Shown here one piece after another: positions 63,541 through 64,000 of a stretch of DNA of 64,000 nucleotides. Origin of the DNA: Rhizodiscina lignyota (taxonomy: Eukaryota; Ascomycota; Dothideomycetes; Aulographales; Rhizodiscinaceae); assembly GCA_010015805.1 (NCBI GenBank), contig ML978134.1, positions 62,001-126,000 on the forward strand, in the 5' to 3' direction. The notes under the pieces are model-generated. The model searched no databases, had not been told where the DNA came from, and worked only from the letters and a program-made list of their open reading frames with translations. How positions within the stretch are numbered: position 1 is the stretch's first letter; the number at the start of each line of letters is the position of its first letter. The translations under genes were made by a program, and so were the position numbers.

Positions 63541-64000
63541 GGTTTTGGAGGGGAATGGAACTGAAAAACAGGAAAATAATTTGGCATTGTGGAGATTGGA
63601 GATAGAGGAGAGAGAGCTTCTATATTTGCAGCAGAAGTGGATGAATCGGTGTAGAGTGAACATGATCCGACGCTTTAGCCTTCAGCTACAGCTCCGTGAC
63701 CGCGTTCCAACATTGTGGCCACTGCCCCCAATATAGCACGGTCAACGAATGATATAGAAGACAGCTTTTGGAGGTAACAGAAGACGGTGACAATAGACGA
63801 ATAGGAAGGTAAAGTGTGTACCTCGTGCACGTAGGTGATGCAATAGAAGAAGGTCAGGATAGTGCTATGCCGTAAAACTAGCCCTAAGAAAACGGCAAGG
63901 AAGAGGTAAGCGAATGTGCCGACTGTATTGAGGACACATTCCAGCTCATCAACCCCAACTCTGTGACCGCATTGCAACGTTGTATCCGCTGTCCCCACTG
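63541..64000. other. Window-edge region with a degenerate direct repeat
   Basis: Sequence near 63690-63734 (GTGACCGCGTTCCAACATTG) recurs at 63964-64000 as GTGACCGCATTGCAACGTTG, with mostly transition differences. A leftward 107-codon frame covers the segment but has no domain. The right copy is cut by the window end. Confidence 0.5.

Noticed and set aside
1-64000. Retroelement or DNA transposon copies
   Set aside because: No reverse transcriptase, integrase, transposase, long terminal repeats or terminal inverted repeats with target duplications were recognised.

Overview
This 64 kb window is nuclear DNA of a filamentous ascomycete (Pezizomycotina). The genes carry many short introns (46-115 nt) with GTRNGT donors, CTRAC-type branch sites and YAG acceptors, and the protein families are typical of moulds: CipC, a DUF4243/questin-oxidase-like enzyme, a Zn2Cys6 factor, rhamnogalacturonan lyase, an NB-ARC/TPR NLR and a small cysteine-rich secreted protein. 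Protein flavour and the F-box-like paralog family suggest a Dothideomycete, possibly Mycosphaerellales. That placement is inference. No rRNA, intact tRNA, CRISPR or intact transposon was seen.

Layout. 0-12 kb: tail of a CipA/isoflavone-reductase-like gene, a decayed 6-phosphogluconate dehydrogenase piece, a five-exon dynamin with an FG-rich tail, a frame-broken membrane-protein gene, the nine-exon SYG1/XPR1 phosphate-export or sensing protein, and cipC. 14-23 kb: an orphan protein, a questin-oxidase-like enzyme, a hydrolase-fold protein without its nucleophile, an amidohydrolase-2 enzyme and mitochondrial OXA1. 24-35 kb: a candidate effector, an MFS transporter, an NLR, a secreted PL4 rhamnogalacturonan lyase and a secreted FAD oxidase. 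This stretch looks most like a host- or environment-interaction region. 35-46 kb is gene-poor, with two ~2-3.5 kb deserts, a tRNA-like relic, an orphan 7-TM protein and a Zn2Cys6 regulator. 47-52 kb: a tandem array of F-box-like paralogs (three intact, one decayed) and a truncated RWD-like gene. 53-64 kb: an SH3/J-like/PAM2-like/RRM-like protein, a diverged tandem duplication, Shp1/p47, Mim1, and a secreted chitinase-tail-like gene interrupted by one in-frame TGA.

Introns were placed by eye using splice signals, frame continuity and family conservation. For each multi-exon model the exon sum was checked to be divisible by three. Gene spans run from start codon to stop codon and include introns. 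UTRs are not predicted. There is no single obvious defence or mobile system here. The most unusual items are the nucleoporin-like tail on the dynamin, the SH3/PAM2-like protein, a catalytically empty hydrolase next to two polyketide-tailoring-type enzymes, a GC-AG intron in Shp1, and the paralog array.
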